Positions 1 through 7,059 of a stretch of DNA of 15,441 nt are shown here, piece after piece. Origin of the DNA: Dehalococcoidales bacterium (GTDB taxonomy: Bacteria; Chloroflexota; Dehalococcoidia; Dehalococcoidales; UBA2162); the NCBI GenBank assembly GCA_030648675.1, contig JAUSGV010000033.1:1-15441 (forward strand), in the 5' to 3' direction. The notes beneath the pieces were generated by a model. That model searched no databases, had not been told where the DNA came from, and saw nothing but the letters and a program-made list of their open reading frames with translations. Positions within the stretch are counted from its first letter, which is position 1. The number at the start of each line of letters is the position of its first letter. Both the position numbers and the translations under genes were made by a program.

Positions 1-468
1 CTTCTCCAGCTTCCGTACCATGTCCTCCCAATGCGTGCCTTTCCAGTATATGCGGCGGCACTTAGGGCACTCCATAAACTGTTCCTGCGTTTGGAAAACG
101 TGCGGCGGGACGCGTCCCCGCACCTGCTCTTTCGTCCTCGCCTCCAGCGGCCGGTTGCACTCCAGGCACAGGGAGAATAATCCCAACCGTGTATCGAGAC
201 GCAGAACCTCGATCACCTGTTTGATCTGAGCTTCCGGCTCTTCACTTATTATGTAAACCGCTTTCACCTTGCCGCTCGCCACCGTGCCGAAATTCATGAC
301 CTGGGTGTCCTGCGTCAATATTATCCTGTCTTCCTTCAAGGCGATGCTCACCATTTGCCGGTCGTCGGCGCCGGTAAAGAATTGCGTGTCGTAGCCCATC
401 ATCCTCAGCCATGTGACAAGCTTACCGGCGTTGTTATCGACGATGAATTTCAATTTTGTATCAGCCAA
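1..468 (-). CDS. Mut7-C RNase domain protein (3' end beyond window)
   Basis: Partial gene of 156 codons, open to the left edge with no stop in the window. From the TTG at 468 the product begins near K-F-I-V-D (Asp11) and carries Asp35/Asp36 and a T-Q-D at Asp54. This acidic pattern matches the PIN-like nuclease fold of the Mut7-C family. The C-terminal half holds a zinc-ribbon-like pair, C-L-E-C (101-104) and C-P-K-C (134-137), followed by R-R-I-Y-W-K-G-T-H-W, which is the family signature. Family members are about 150-160 residues long, so little is missing. No ATG is available. TTG 468 has a G-rich stretch (GTGGGG) about 10 nt upstream; TTG 453 is the alternative. With TTG 468 the gene overlaps the mfd stop codon (461-463), so it is probably co-transcribed and translationally coupled with mfd. 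RNase activity is inferred from the family and no substrate is known. Confidence 0.85.
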   Translation of the reverse strand, partial: MADTKLKFIVDNNAGKLVTWLRMMGYDTQFFTGADDRQMVSIALKEDRIILTQDTQVMNFGTVASGKVKAVYIISEEPEAQIKQVIEVLRLDTRLGLFSLCLECNRPLEARTKEQVRGRVPPHVFQTQEQFMECPKCRRIYWKGTHWEDMVRKLEK

Positions 469-3400
469 TTTGGATTTTCCCCACCACTTCTTCCAAAACC
501 CCTCTCCACCTCTCCCCGATCCTCTTCGGATTTAGCCGGAGCTGTAAGGTATCGAAGAACCAGCTTCCCGCGGGAAGCCTTAACCCGCGCAGGAAAGGCT
601 CCACCTTCTGAACGTTGAACCGCATCCCCTCGAAACGCCGGATGACTAACTCTCCTTCCTGCGTGGAAATGGATTCGATGCCCGACTTTGCCGCCAGCAC
701 CTTGACCTTGACGGCATACAGCAGGTTCCTTACCAGTTGCGGCGGTTCGCCGAAGCGGTCGGCGAACTCCTGCTCCAGCACTTTGATTTCTTCCAACCGG
801 CTTACCTTTGTAAGTTTTTGATACAAAGCAATGCGTATCTCCAGGTCGGCGACGTATTCCTCGGGGATATAAGACCGGAGCGGCAGTTCGATGCTGGGCT
901 GGGGCAGGTGCGACACTGCCATCTCCGCCGGAGATTTACCCGCCCGTTTCGCTTTCAATTCGTCGACTGCCTGGGCCAGAAGCTGGGTATAAAGGTTGAA
1001 ACCGACGGCACTGATATGGCCGCTCTGCCTGACGCCGAGAAGAGTGCCCGCTCCCCTTATCTCCAGGTCTTTCATGGCGATGCCGAAGCCGGCACCAAGT
1101 CCGGTGGCCTCGAATATCGTCCGCAGCCGCTTTTCCCCGACCGGCGTGAGACGCTTTCCCTTTTCGTAAAGCAGGTACGTGTAAGCGAGATTCGTCCCTC
1201 TCCCCACTCTGCCCCGCAATTGGTAAAGCTGGGACAGGCCGAACTTGTCCGCGTTGTTGATGATCATGGTATTGGCGTTGGGCAAATCGAGTCCCGACTC
1301 AATGATGCTGGTACACACCAGGACGTCGACTCTGCCCTGCACGAACTCGGTCATCACCCTTTCCAGGTCTTCTTCGTTCATCCGGCCATGGGCGATAGCG
1401 ATCCCGGCTTCAGGGACCAGTTCTTTCAGCTTTCCGGCGATAAAGGCGATGCTCTGTACGCGATTGTGGACGAAAAAGACCTGTCCGTTCCGCTCCAGCT
1501 CCCGCAAAATAGCCTCTCTGACCAGCCGGTCGTTGTACTCCGCGAAATACGTCTTGATCGGCAGGCGCTCGTCGGGCGGCGTTTCCATGACGCTCATGTC
1601 GCGGACGCCGATCAGCGACATATGCATGGTTCGCGGTATGGGGGTCGCGCTGAGGGCGAGAACATGAACTTCCTGTCTCTTCTTTTTGAGAAATTCTTTG
1701 TGGGCCACGCCGAAGCGCTGCTCTTCATCTATGATCAGCAGCCCGAGGTTTTTGAAAACGACGTCCTTCTGTATCATCCGGTGCGTGCCGATACAGATGT
1801 CTACGCTGCCGTCGGCCAGCCCTTCTATTATCTCTTTTTGTTCACGGTGCGACCGGAACCGGCTCAACGCCTCGACCCGCAGTGGAAAAGCCGAAAGTCT
1901 TTCCTTGAACGTGGCATAATGCTGCTCTGCCAGCACGGTCGTCGGCACCAGTACCGCGACCTGTTTACCGCCGGTCACTGCTTTAAAGGCCGCCCGGATC
2001 GCCACTTCGGTCTTGCCGTAGCCGACGTCGCCGCAAACCAGTCTGTCCATCGGCCTGGGCGTTTCCATGTCTTCCTTGACCTTATCGATCGCTTCGATCT
2101 GGTCCGGGGTTTCGACATACGCGAAAGATGATTCCATTTCCCGCTGCCAGATGGTATCAGGCGGAAAGGCAAAACCCGGGACTACCTGGCGGGCCGCATA
2201 AAGATCGAGTAGTTCTTCGGCGATATCGGCTACCGCCTTTTCTACCCGCTCTTTGACCTTCGACCATTCCTGGGTACCCAGGCGGCTCAACCCCGGAGTA
2301 CGTTCCCCTGAGCCGATATAGCGGGTGACGCGGTCGACCTGGTCGGTCGGGACGTAAAGCTTGTCACCGGCGGCATACTCCAGGACGAGATATTCCCTCT
2401 CGGTTGTGGACGGGGCAGAGCCTGTGGTGCCTGTCCCGAGCGGTGTCGAGGGAAGCGTAGTCGAACCCATTTTCTTAACGCCGGCGAAACGTCCGACGCC
2501 GTGCTCGGCATGGACTACATAGTCGCCGGGTTTGATATCGATGTACAGCTTGTGACTCGGCACCGGGTGCTTTTTGATCTGCCGCTGCTGCTTAACGAAA
2601 CCGAATATTTCGGCATCGGTGAACAGGCCGGTCCGGGCGTTCACCCAGCCTTCCGCCAGTGAACCGTGCAGCAACACCAGCGTACCCGCCGCCGGTACCG
2701 ATTCGATTTCATTTGAGCAGGGAGCGATTAAGCCCTCGCCTTCGAGGAGTTCGACTAACCGGCTGGACTGCTGGCTGACGAGGATGACGCGCTGCCCGCG
2801 GGTCTGCATTTCCCTGACCTTCCGCACAAACGCCGGCAATTGCCCGGCGTAGATCGGTGCCGGGGAGAAGCCGAGGTCGAGTCCGTCTTCGTCGGTACCG
2901 GAGGCACGAAAAACCAGGTGCTGCCGGCTGCCCACCAGCGGGGCAATATCTTCGAACGTAAAATACGGACGTGGGGAATCTGCCGACAGTTCGCCCTGTG
3001 CTAACATCTCCTCACGTAGTTCGACGGCTTTCTTGTTCAGATCTCCCCACGCAAGGCCGATGCTGTCCGGCTCATCGATTATCAGGCGGCCGTCACTCCC
3101 CAAATAGCTCAGCAGATTGTCGGCTTCTTCAGTTTCACCCGCCAGCTTTTCCGAAGCTGGAGTTATGTCTATGGAATTTACCCCCCGCAGCGAGCACTGT
3201 GTCGCCGGATCGAAGAGCCGGATACTCTCCACGGTATCGCCGAAGAATTCCAGCCTCGCCGGCAGTTCATTGTCGGTGGGGTAGATATCGACGATTCCGC
3301 CGCGGCGGCTCATCGTGCCCGGCATCTCGACCAGGTCTTCGAGCCTGTATCCTATTGCCTGCCACTGTGCCAGCAATTCAAGAGGTTTAACATTGCTGCC

Positions 3401-3850
3401 GGCTTTAATCGTTTGGCGGGCGTTTTCAAAACGTTTGGGCGAGGGCAGCCTTTGCGACAGGCCCTGGGCTGAAACGATAACCAGCGCCGGCGGATTTTTG
3501 CTCGCGCCGGTCATCGCCGCCAGCACCTGCAGCCGTTCTATTTCAACCGTGCTGTCCGCCGAAACCTTTTCATACGGCAGAGCTTCCGGATCGGGGAACA
3601 ACTTCACGACGCCGGAGTCATACCAGTTGCCGGCCTGCTCGTACAACCTTTTGGCATTTTCCGGCTGGGCTGTCACCACCAGCATCGGCTTTTTGAGGTG
3701 GTGATGCAGGGCTGCGATGACGAACGGCTTGGCCGCCTCCGGCATCTGCACGCGGAATCCATCGCTGCCTTTTTCCACGGCCGCGGCAAGCTCCGGCCAC
3801 CACGGATTTTCTTCGATAAGCGATAACAGGGGCGTCAGGTCAAGCGGCAT
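461..3850 (-). CDS. mfd: Transcription-repair coupling factor Mfd
   Basis: Full-length Mfd of about 1,130 residues. It is the ATP-dependent translocase that removes stalled RNA polymerase at lesions and recruits UvrA. Numbering here is from the upstream GTG at 3865. The order is a UvrB-like N-terminal module, the RNA-polymerase-interacting Tudor/CarD-like domain (G-D-Y-V-V-H-A-E-H-G-V-G near 446), the helicase core with Walker A G-D-V-G-Y-G-K-T (Lys618) and D-E-E-Q (Asp713), the second helicase lobe with Q-L-R-G-R-V-G-R-G, and the C-terminal TRCF domain. Start: ATG 3850 gives M-P-L-D-L-T-P-L-L, similar to family N termini, and leaves AGAGG free upstream. GTG 3865, five codons earlier, is the alternative, but its GAGG lies in a hairpin. 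Residues 467-489 form a Thr/Ser/Pro/Gly-rich insert in the RNAP-binding domain, encoded by DNA resembling intergenic repeats. Mut7-C overlaps its 3' end. Confidence 0.97.
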   Translation of the reverse strand: MPLDLTPLLSLIEENPWWPELAAAVEKGSDGFRVQMPEAAKPFVIAALHHHLKKPMLVVTAQPENAKRLYEQAGNWYDSGVVKLFPDPEALPYEKVSADSTVEIERLQVLAAMTGASKNPPALVIVSAQGLSQRLPSPKRFENARQTIKAGSNVKPLELLAQWQAIGYRLEDLVEMPGTMSRRGGIVDIYPTDNELPARLEFFGDTVESIRLFDPATQCSLRGVNSIDITPASEKLAGETEEADNLLSYLGSDGRLIIDEPDSIGLAWGDLNKKAVELREEMLAQGELSADSPRPYFTFEDIAPLVGSRQHLVFRASGTDEDGLDLGFSPAPIYAGQLPAFVRKVREMQTRGQRVILVSQQSSRLVELLEGEGLIAPCSNEIESVPAAGTLVLLHGSLAEGWVNARTGLFTDAEIFGFVKQQRQIKKHPVPSHKLYIDIKPGDYVVHAEHGVGRFAGVKKMGSTTLPSTPLGTGTTGSAPSTTEREYLVLEYAAGDKLYVPTDQVDRVTRYIGSGERTPGLSRLGTQEWSKVKERVEKAVADIAEELLDLYAARQVVPGFAFPPDTIWQREMESSFAYVETPDQIEAIDKVKEDMETPRPMDRLVCGDVGYGKTEVAIRAAFKAVTGGKQVAVLVPTTVLAEQHYATFKERLSAFPLRVEALSRFRSHREQKEIIEGLADGSVDICIGTHRMIQKDVVFKNLGLLIIDEEQRFGVAHKEFLKKKRQEVHVLALSATPIPRTMHMSLIGVRDMSVMETPPDERLPIKTYFAEYNDRLVREAILRELERNGQVFFVHNRVQSIAFIAGKLKELVPEAGIAIAHGRMNEEDLERVMTEFVQGRVDVLVCTSIIESGLDLPNANTMIINNADKFGLSQLYQLRGRVGRGTNLAYTYLLYEKGKRLTPVGEKRLRTIFEATGLGAGFGIAMKDLEIRGAGTLLGVRQSGHISAVGFNLYTQLLAQAVDELKAKRAGKSPAEMAVSHLPQPSIELPLRSYIPEEYVADLEIRIALYQKLTKVSRLEEIKVLEQEFADRFGEPPQLVRNLLYAVKVKVLAAKSGIESISTQEGELVIRRFEGMRFNVQKVEPFLRGLRLPAGSWFFDTLQLRLNPKRIGERWRGVLEEVVGKIQIG
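2401..2470. repeat. Genome repeat in frame within mfd
   Basis: On the plus strand, 2430-2465 contains CCTGTCCCGAGC followed by GTGTCGAGGG and GTAGTCGAACCC. This resembles intergenic copies at 11590-11613 (CCTGCCCTGAGC, GAGTCGAAGGG) and 10141-10170 (GCCCTGAGC, TGTCGAACGA, GCGTCGAACC). It encodes mfd residues 467-489, a low-complexity stretch between G-V-K-K-M and E-R-E-Y-L-V-L. As recalled, Mfd homologues have only a short beta-turn there. Confidence 0.6.
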
Positions 3851-3870
3851 ATCTTCTGCAAACACCTCTA

Positions 3871-3898
3871 GGGCTACCTCGCAAAATCGGGGTAGCCC
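3871..3898 (-). promoter_or_regulatory. mfd leader hairpin
   Basis: An 11-bp stem (plus-strand arms GGGCTACCTCG at 3871-3881 and CGGGGTAGCCC at 3888-3898, one T-G pair) closes a 6-nt loop. It lies between the predicted transcription start (about 3903) and the mfd start codons. On the mfd mRNA it begins about 5 nt from the 5' end. It buries the GAGG that would serve the GTG start, and leaves AGAGG exposed for the ATG start. A 5'-stabilising or translation-modulating role is inferred. There is no T-tract, so it is not a simple terminator. Confidence 0.6.
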
Positions 3899-3909
3899 TT
3901 ACCAGTGCA

Positions 3910-3939
3910 ATTCTAGCACGCCGGAACGCTCTTGCTCAA
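3910..3939 (-). promoter_or_regulatory. Predicted mfd promoter
   Basis: On the minus strand: TTGAGC (3939-3934), an 18-bp spacer, then TAGAAT (3915-3910) with a TGC extended -10 directly before it. The predicted start near 3903 gives a leader of about 40-50 nt. Confidence 0.6.
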
Positions 3940-3984
3940 AAAAGCGTCTACCCGTCCCAAAAAACGACTGAACCCACCCCTTCA

Positions 3985-4172
3985 AACCATTCCCGCGAAA
4001 GCGGGAATCCAGCCCCTCAAAACCCTGCTCCTGTCGAAGTATCTTCCTTTTGTCATTCTCCGCAAAGGCGGAGAATCCATTCCCTCGCAAACCATACCGG
4101 CTTTCGCCGGTGTCCAGAATCTAATTTCCTCTCCCCTTGCGGGAGAGAGCCTGTCCTGAACTTGATTCAGGA
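3985..4172. repeat. Cluster of five short palindromic repeats
   Basis: Five hairpins lie close together in the gap upstream of mfd. (1) Arms ATTCCCGC/GCGGGAAT, loop GAAA, 3989-4008. (2) Arms ATTCTCCGC/GCGGAGAAT, loop AAAG, 4055-4076. (3) Arms ACCGGC/GCCGGT, loop TTTC, 4096-4111. (4) Arms CTCTCCC/GGGAGAG, 4129-4147. (5) Arms TCCTGAA/TTCAGGA, 4154-4172. Units 1 and 3 are preceded by AAACCAT or AAACCATA and units 1-3 are followed by ATCCA or GTCCA, as in copies elsewhere in the window. Confidence 0.85.
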
Positions 4173-4452
4173 ATTAAGGTGAAAGTGAAAATAGGTTTGC
4201 AAAAGGGGCGGAGCCCGTGGCAATCCGAACCAATTGTCATCCTGGGTGGAGCGAAGGATCTAGGGGCTGGGCGTTTAACCTTTAACTTTTCAGTTTTAAG
4301 TTGGTTATTTGAATTTGTCCAGATTCACCAGGTTCGTACGGGATGCCGCATGACGACAGGAATCGGCATTTGGTTTTTGTATCTTGTTTCTTGGTTATTT
4401 CGAGGATGTTTCGGATTTCGATATTCGAATTTCGGATTTTGCTACACGGGTA
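4173..4452. repeat. Composite repeat tract, no gene seen
   Basis: Gene-free continuation of the 587-bp gap between mfd and the MFS gene. It contains GCCCGTGGCAATCC (4213-4226), also at 11181 and 12487, and the following 14 bases match the 12487 copy at 12 positions. A block at 4308-4372 (A-T-rich start, then CGGGATGCCGCATG and AATCGGCAT) recurs at 11216-11272. The right part, 4411-4440, is built from TTTCGGATTTCG-type units found in most other gaps. No coding potential is convincing here. Confidence 0.7.
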
Positions 4453-5631
4453 TCAGTGGGTTGATTGTACCGCTTTTGTCTTCTTCAAACTCGCCGCGGC
4501 AATGATGATCGCCGGTACCATAAACACCGGAGTCAGCATCAAAGCCGACCGAACCCCGAAAGCTTGCCCTATCCAGCCCATGACCGGGGCACCGATGGCT
4601 ACCCCGGCCGTCAGTGCGGCATAGAAGATCCCCGTCGCCATGCCGCGTTCTTCCGGCAAGGCATGGTCGGCCACGGAAGCCGATACGGACGGGAAGAACA
4701 GGCCGTAAGCCAGTCCATATACCGCCATGGGAATTGCCAGCAAGGCGAACGTATTGAACGACGGCAGCACCACCAGCGCGATTATCGCCAGGGACAGGCC
4801 GATTATCGTCGGGACCACCCGCCCGACTCTGTCCGAAATGTGCCCGCTGGGCATTTGGATAATGATAAAAAACAGTGTGAAGACCGCCAGCAGCATCCCT
4901 ACGTGGAACGCGGTCATATTGAAACCTTTAACGTAAAGCGGCAGCAGTGTCGCCATCGCCCCAAAAGCGAAATACTGGGCAAATATAGTCGTGTACGACA
5001 TCGTCAGCCCTTTTCGGCCGATTAGTTTTATAATCCGCATCGTGTTTTCGCCGAGGGAAACAGATTTTTTCCCGTGCTCTTGTCCAGTGCTTCCCGGCAG
5101 GAAGAAGGCTATTATTGTCGCCACCGCCATCAACCCCGCCCCGATAAGGAAGACCGAGTTATAACCTAATTTCGAGCCGATTATGCCGCTCGTACCCTGC
5201 CCGACCAGGTTAGCCATGGCGATCGAGATGCCGTAGAAAGCCATGACCTTCCCTTTGGACGTGCGGGCATATGCCGCCATGGCCGACATCGTGGCCGGAC
5301 CGGCGACGGCACTGCTGACCCCGTGGAGCATCCTGACCATGAGTAATTGCTCCGGCGTCCGGCAAACCGTGTACAAAAACAGGCCGATCGTATCGCCTAT
5401 CAGTCCCAGGATCAGCGGGACTTTGTAGCTGAAACGGTCGACAATCCTGCCGAAGTAAATGCTGGCCGGAGTGCCGACGGCGGCGTGAATACCGATGATA
5501 AACCCGACCATGCCCACGTTGGCATTGAGCTGCGTGGCGAACAAGGCCATTATCGGTATTAGCAGCGGGGTATCGAGAAAACTTAAAAAAGTAAGTGCCG
5601 ATAACATCGGCAGCGTTGAGCGTTTCGTCAT
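4453..5631 (-). CDS. Major facilitator superfamily permease
   Basis: A 392-residue, strongly hydrophobic protein with about 12 predicted membrane segments in two halves around a polar loop near 181-208. It is an inner-membrane secondary transporter. Both halves carry the MFS motif-A loop after segment 2: G-R-I-V-D-R-F-S-Y-K (61-70) and G-H-I-S-D-R-V-G-R (263-271). The substrate cannot be read from the sequence; multidrug or sugar/metabolite efflux types look similar. The frame stays open upstream for 75 codons, but that extension crosses the proB start and both promoters. ATG 5631 gives the usual MFS N terminus and lies 7 nt downstream of a -10 box. There is no usable Shine-Dalgarno sequence, so the mRNA is probably leaderless. 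The gene is divergent from proB, with a shared -35 region. A metabolic link to proline synthesis is not supported. Confidence 0.93.
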   Translation of the reverse strand: MTKRSTLPMLSALTFLSFLDTPLLIPIMALFATQLNANVGMVGFIIGIHAAVGTPASIYFGRIVDRFSYKVPLILGLIGDTIGLFLYTVCRTPEQLLMVRMLHGVSSAVAGPATMSAMAAYARTSKGKVMAFYGISIAMANLVGQGTSGIIGSKLGYNSVFLIGAGLMAVATIIAFFLPGSTGQEHGKKSVSLGENTMRIIKLIGRKGLTMSYTTIFAQYFAFGAMATLLPLYVKGFNMTAFHVGMLLAVFTLFFIIIQMPSGHISDRVGRVVPTIIGLSLAIIALVVLPSFNTFALLAIPMAVYGLAYGLFFPSVSASVADHALPEERGMATGIFYAALTAGVAIGAPVMGWIGQAFGVRSALMLTPVFMVPAIIIAAASLKKTKAVQSTH

Positions 5632-5638
5632 TCCCAAC

Positions 5639-5667
5639 AGTATATCATGAGAAGTCGATTGTCCCAA
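5639..5667 (-). promoter_or_regulatory. Predicted MFS promoter (leaderless)
   Basis: On the minus strand: TTGGGA (5667-5662), a 17-bp spacer, then TATACT (5644-5639) with a TGA extended -10. Only GTTGGGA separates the -10 from the ATG at 5631, so transcription should start at or within 1-2 nt of the start codon. The -35 overlaps the proB -35 by 3 bp. Confidence 0.7.
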
Positions 5668-5687
5668 CCTACCCTCCTTGCTATAAT
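5659..5687 (+). promoter_or_regulatory. Predicted proB promoter
   Basis: TTGTCC (5659-5664), a 17-bp spacer, then a perfect TATAAT (5682-5687) preceded by TGC (extended -10). The predicted start near 5694 leaves a leader of about 25 nt before the ATG at 5719. It overlaps the divergent MFS promoter at the -35 box. Confidence 0.8.
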
Positions 5688-5718
5688 GAAGCAAATTCAA
5701 AATTACCCGCATATCGTT

Positions 5719-6867
5719 ATGAACGCTAAATCGACGCAAAAGATTCCCTGTCACCGCATCGTCATTAAGCTCGGCACCAGTCTTCTGACCGGCGGTACCG
5801 ACAAACTGGACATGGACGTCATGTCTGACCTCGCCCACCAGGTCGCGGAAATTCACGAGCAGGGATTCGAGGTGCTCATCGTTACCTCAGGGGCCGTCGC
5901 CGCGGGACGCTCTAAGCTGGGCTTGACGCGGGAACAAACCAAAAAGCACAACGGCATCCCGTTCAAACAGGTAATGGCTTCCGTCGGGCAGGGGATCCTG
6001 ATGCACATCTACGAAGAGTTGTTTTCCAGGCACGGCATCACCGTAGCCCAGGCTCTTCTCACCCGTGCCGACCTCACCAACCGGGAGGGCTATCTGAACG
6101 CCCGCGGCACGCTTCTCGCGTTGCTGGAAATGAGAGTGCTTTCTATAGCTAATGAAAACGACGTCGTCGCCGTCGAAGAGCTTCACGGCGCCCGCTTCGG
6201 CGATAACGACAACCTCTCCGCCATGGTGGCTAATCTGGTCGACGCCGACCTTCTTTTGATCCTGTCTGATATTGCCGGACTGTACACCGTCGACCCTCAC
6301 CATGATCCCGAAGCACGTCTTATCCCCGAGGTAAAAAGGATTGATCGGAAAATCGAAGAACTGGTTACCGGTACTACCGGAAATTTGGGCACCGGCGGTA
6401 TGGTGACCAAAATCGAAGCCGCCAAACTTGCCACCGCCTCCGGCGTCGGCGTGTTAATCACTGACGGCCGCTTGCCGGACGTCATTACCCGTATTGCTGC
6501 CGGAGAACGCCTCGGCACCTATTTCACGCCGAAAAAAAGTAAAATGGAGAGCCGCGAGCGCTGGATGGTGAGCGGCCTTTCCACCAAGGGTAAGGTCGTC
6601 GTCGATTCCGGATGTGCCCGGGCTCTTAAAAAAAGTAAGGGCAGCTTGCTCGCCGTCGGCATTGTCGATGTCGATGGCAAATTCGAGCGGGGGGACGTTG
6701 TCGATGTCTACGGTCCCGAGGGCAACCGCTGTGCCAGCGGCCTCACCAATTACAGCGCCGCCGACATCGCTAAAATAAAGGGTGCCAAATCAAACGGTAT
6801 CGCCGGTGTTCTCGGTCACGACTATGGTACCGAAGTCATACACCGGAATAATTTGGTAGTGCTTTAG
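5719..6867 (+). CDS. proB: Glutamate 5-kinase
   Basis: A 382-residue cytoplasmic enzyme that phosphorylates glutamate to gamma-glutamyl phosphate, the committed step of proline synthesis. It has the amino-acid-kinase fold: R-I-V-I-K-L-G-T-S near 13-21, T-S-G-A-V-A-A-G-R (56-64), N-E-N-D-V-V (145-150), F-G-D-N-D-N-L-S (160-167), L-S-D-I-A-G-L-Y-T (182-190) and G-T-G-G-M-V-T-K-I-E-A-A-K-L-A (224-238). A C-terminal PUA domain follows from about residue 285. Length is normal for the two-domain bacterial form. ATG 5719 was chosen because the earlier in-frame ATG at 5686 overlaps the -10 box. No clear Shine-Dalgarno sequence precedes it. proA follows in the same direction across a repeat element, presumably as an operon. 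Feedback inhibition by proline is typical of the family. Confidence 0.96.
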   Translation: MNAKSTQKIPCHRIVIKLGTSLLTGGTDKLDMDVMSDLAHQVAEIHEQGFEVLIVTSGAVAAGRSKLGLTREQTKKHNGIPFKQVMASVGQGILMHIYEELFSRHGITVAQALLTRADLTNREGYLNARGTLLALLEMRVLSIANENDVVAVEELHGARFGDNDNLSAMVANLVDADLLLILSDIAGLYTVDPHHDPEARLIPEVKRIDRKIEELVTGTTGNLGTGGMVTKIEAAKLATASGVGVLITDGRLPDVITRIAAGERLGTYFTPKKSKMESRERWMVSGLSTKGKVVVDSGCARALKKSKGSLLAVGIVDVDGKFERGDVVDVYGPEGNRCASGLTNYSAADIAKIKGAKSNGIAGVLGHDYGTEVIHRNNLVVL

Positions 6868-6884
6868 CCCGGGACTACACAAAA

Positions 6885-7005
6885 TTGTCATTCCGGACTT
6901 GGATCCGGAATCCAGAAAAGGATTCTCTCTCCCTTAATCCTCTCCCCTCAAGGGCGAGGAAAGGGAAAAATGGGTTCTAGATTCCAGCCTCCTCTGGAAT
7001 GACAA
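6885..7005. repeat. MITE-like element between proB and proA
   Basis: A 121-bp unit with imperfect terminal inverted repeats of about 31-33 bp. The left end (6885-6917) runs TTGTCATTCC ... GGAATCCAGAA and the right end (6975-7005), read in reverse, runs TTGTCATTCC ... GGAATCTAGAA. The left arm contains its own palindrome ATTCCGGA/TCCGGAAT (6890-6911). The interior holds CTCTCCC-type sequence like that at 4129-4147. It lies between the proB stop and the proA start and encodes nothing. It resembles a small non-autonomous element, but no target-site duplication is obvious. Confidence 0.65.
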
Positions 7006-7059
7006 CTGAAGGAAAGGACGGGATTGGGAATGACACAAAGAAAGGGAGTGCATGGAAAG

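Noticed and set aside
737..2131. A 464-codon open frame on the plus strand opposite mfd
   Set aside because: It is antisense to the conserved helicase core of mfd, its product matches no family I know and is low in structure-like pattern. It is a shadow of the codon bias of mfd.
3985..4172. Repeat cluster as a CRISPR array
   Set aside because: Units differ in sequence, spacing is irregular, there are no uniform spacers, and no cas gene is nearby.
5632..5856. Upstream extension of the MFS frame by 75 codons
   Set aside because: It overlaps the proB start and both promoters, and adds a non-hydrophobic segment unlike MFS N termini.
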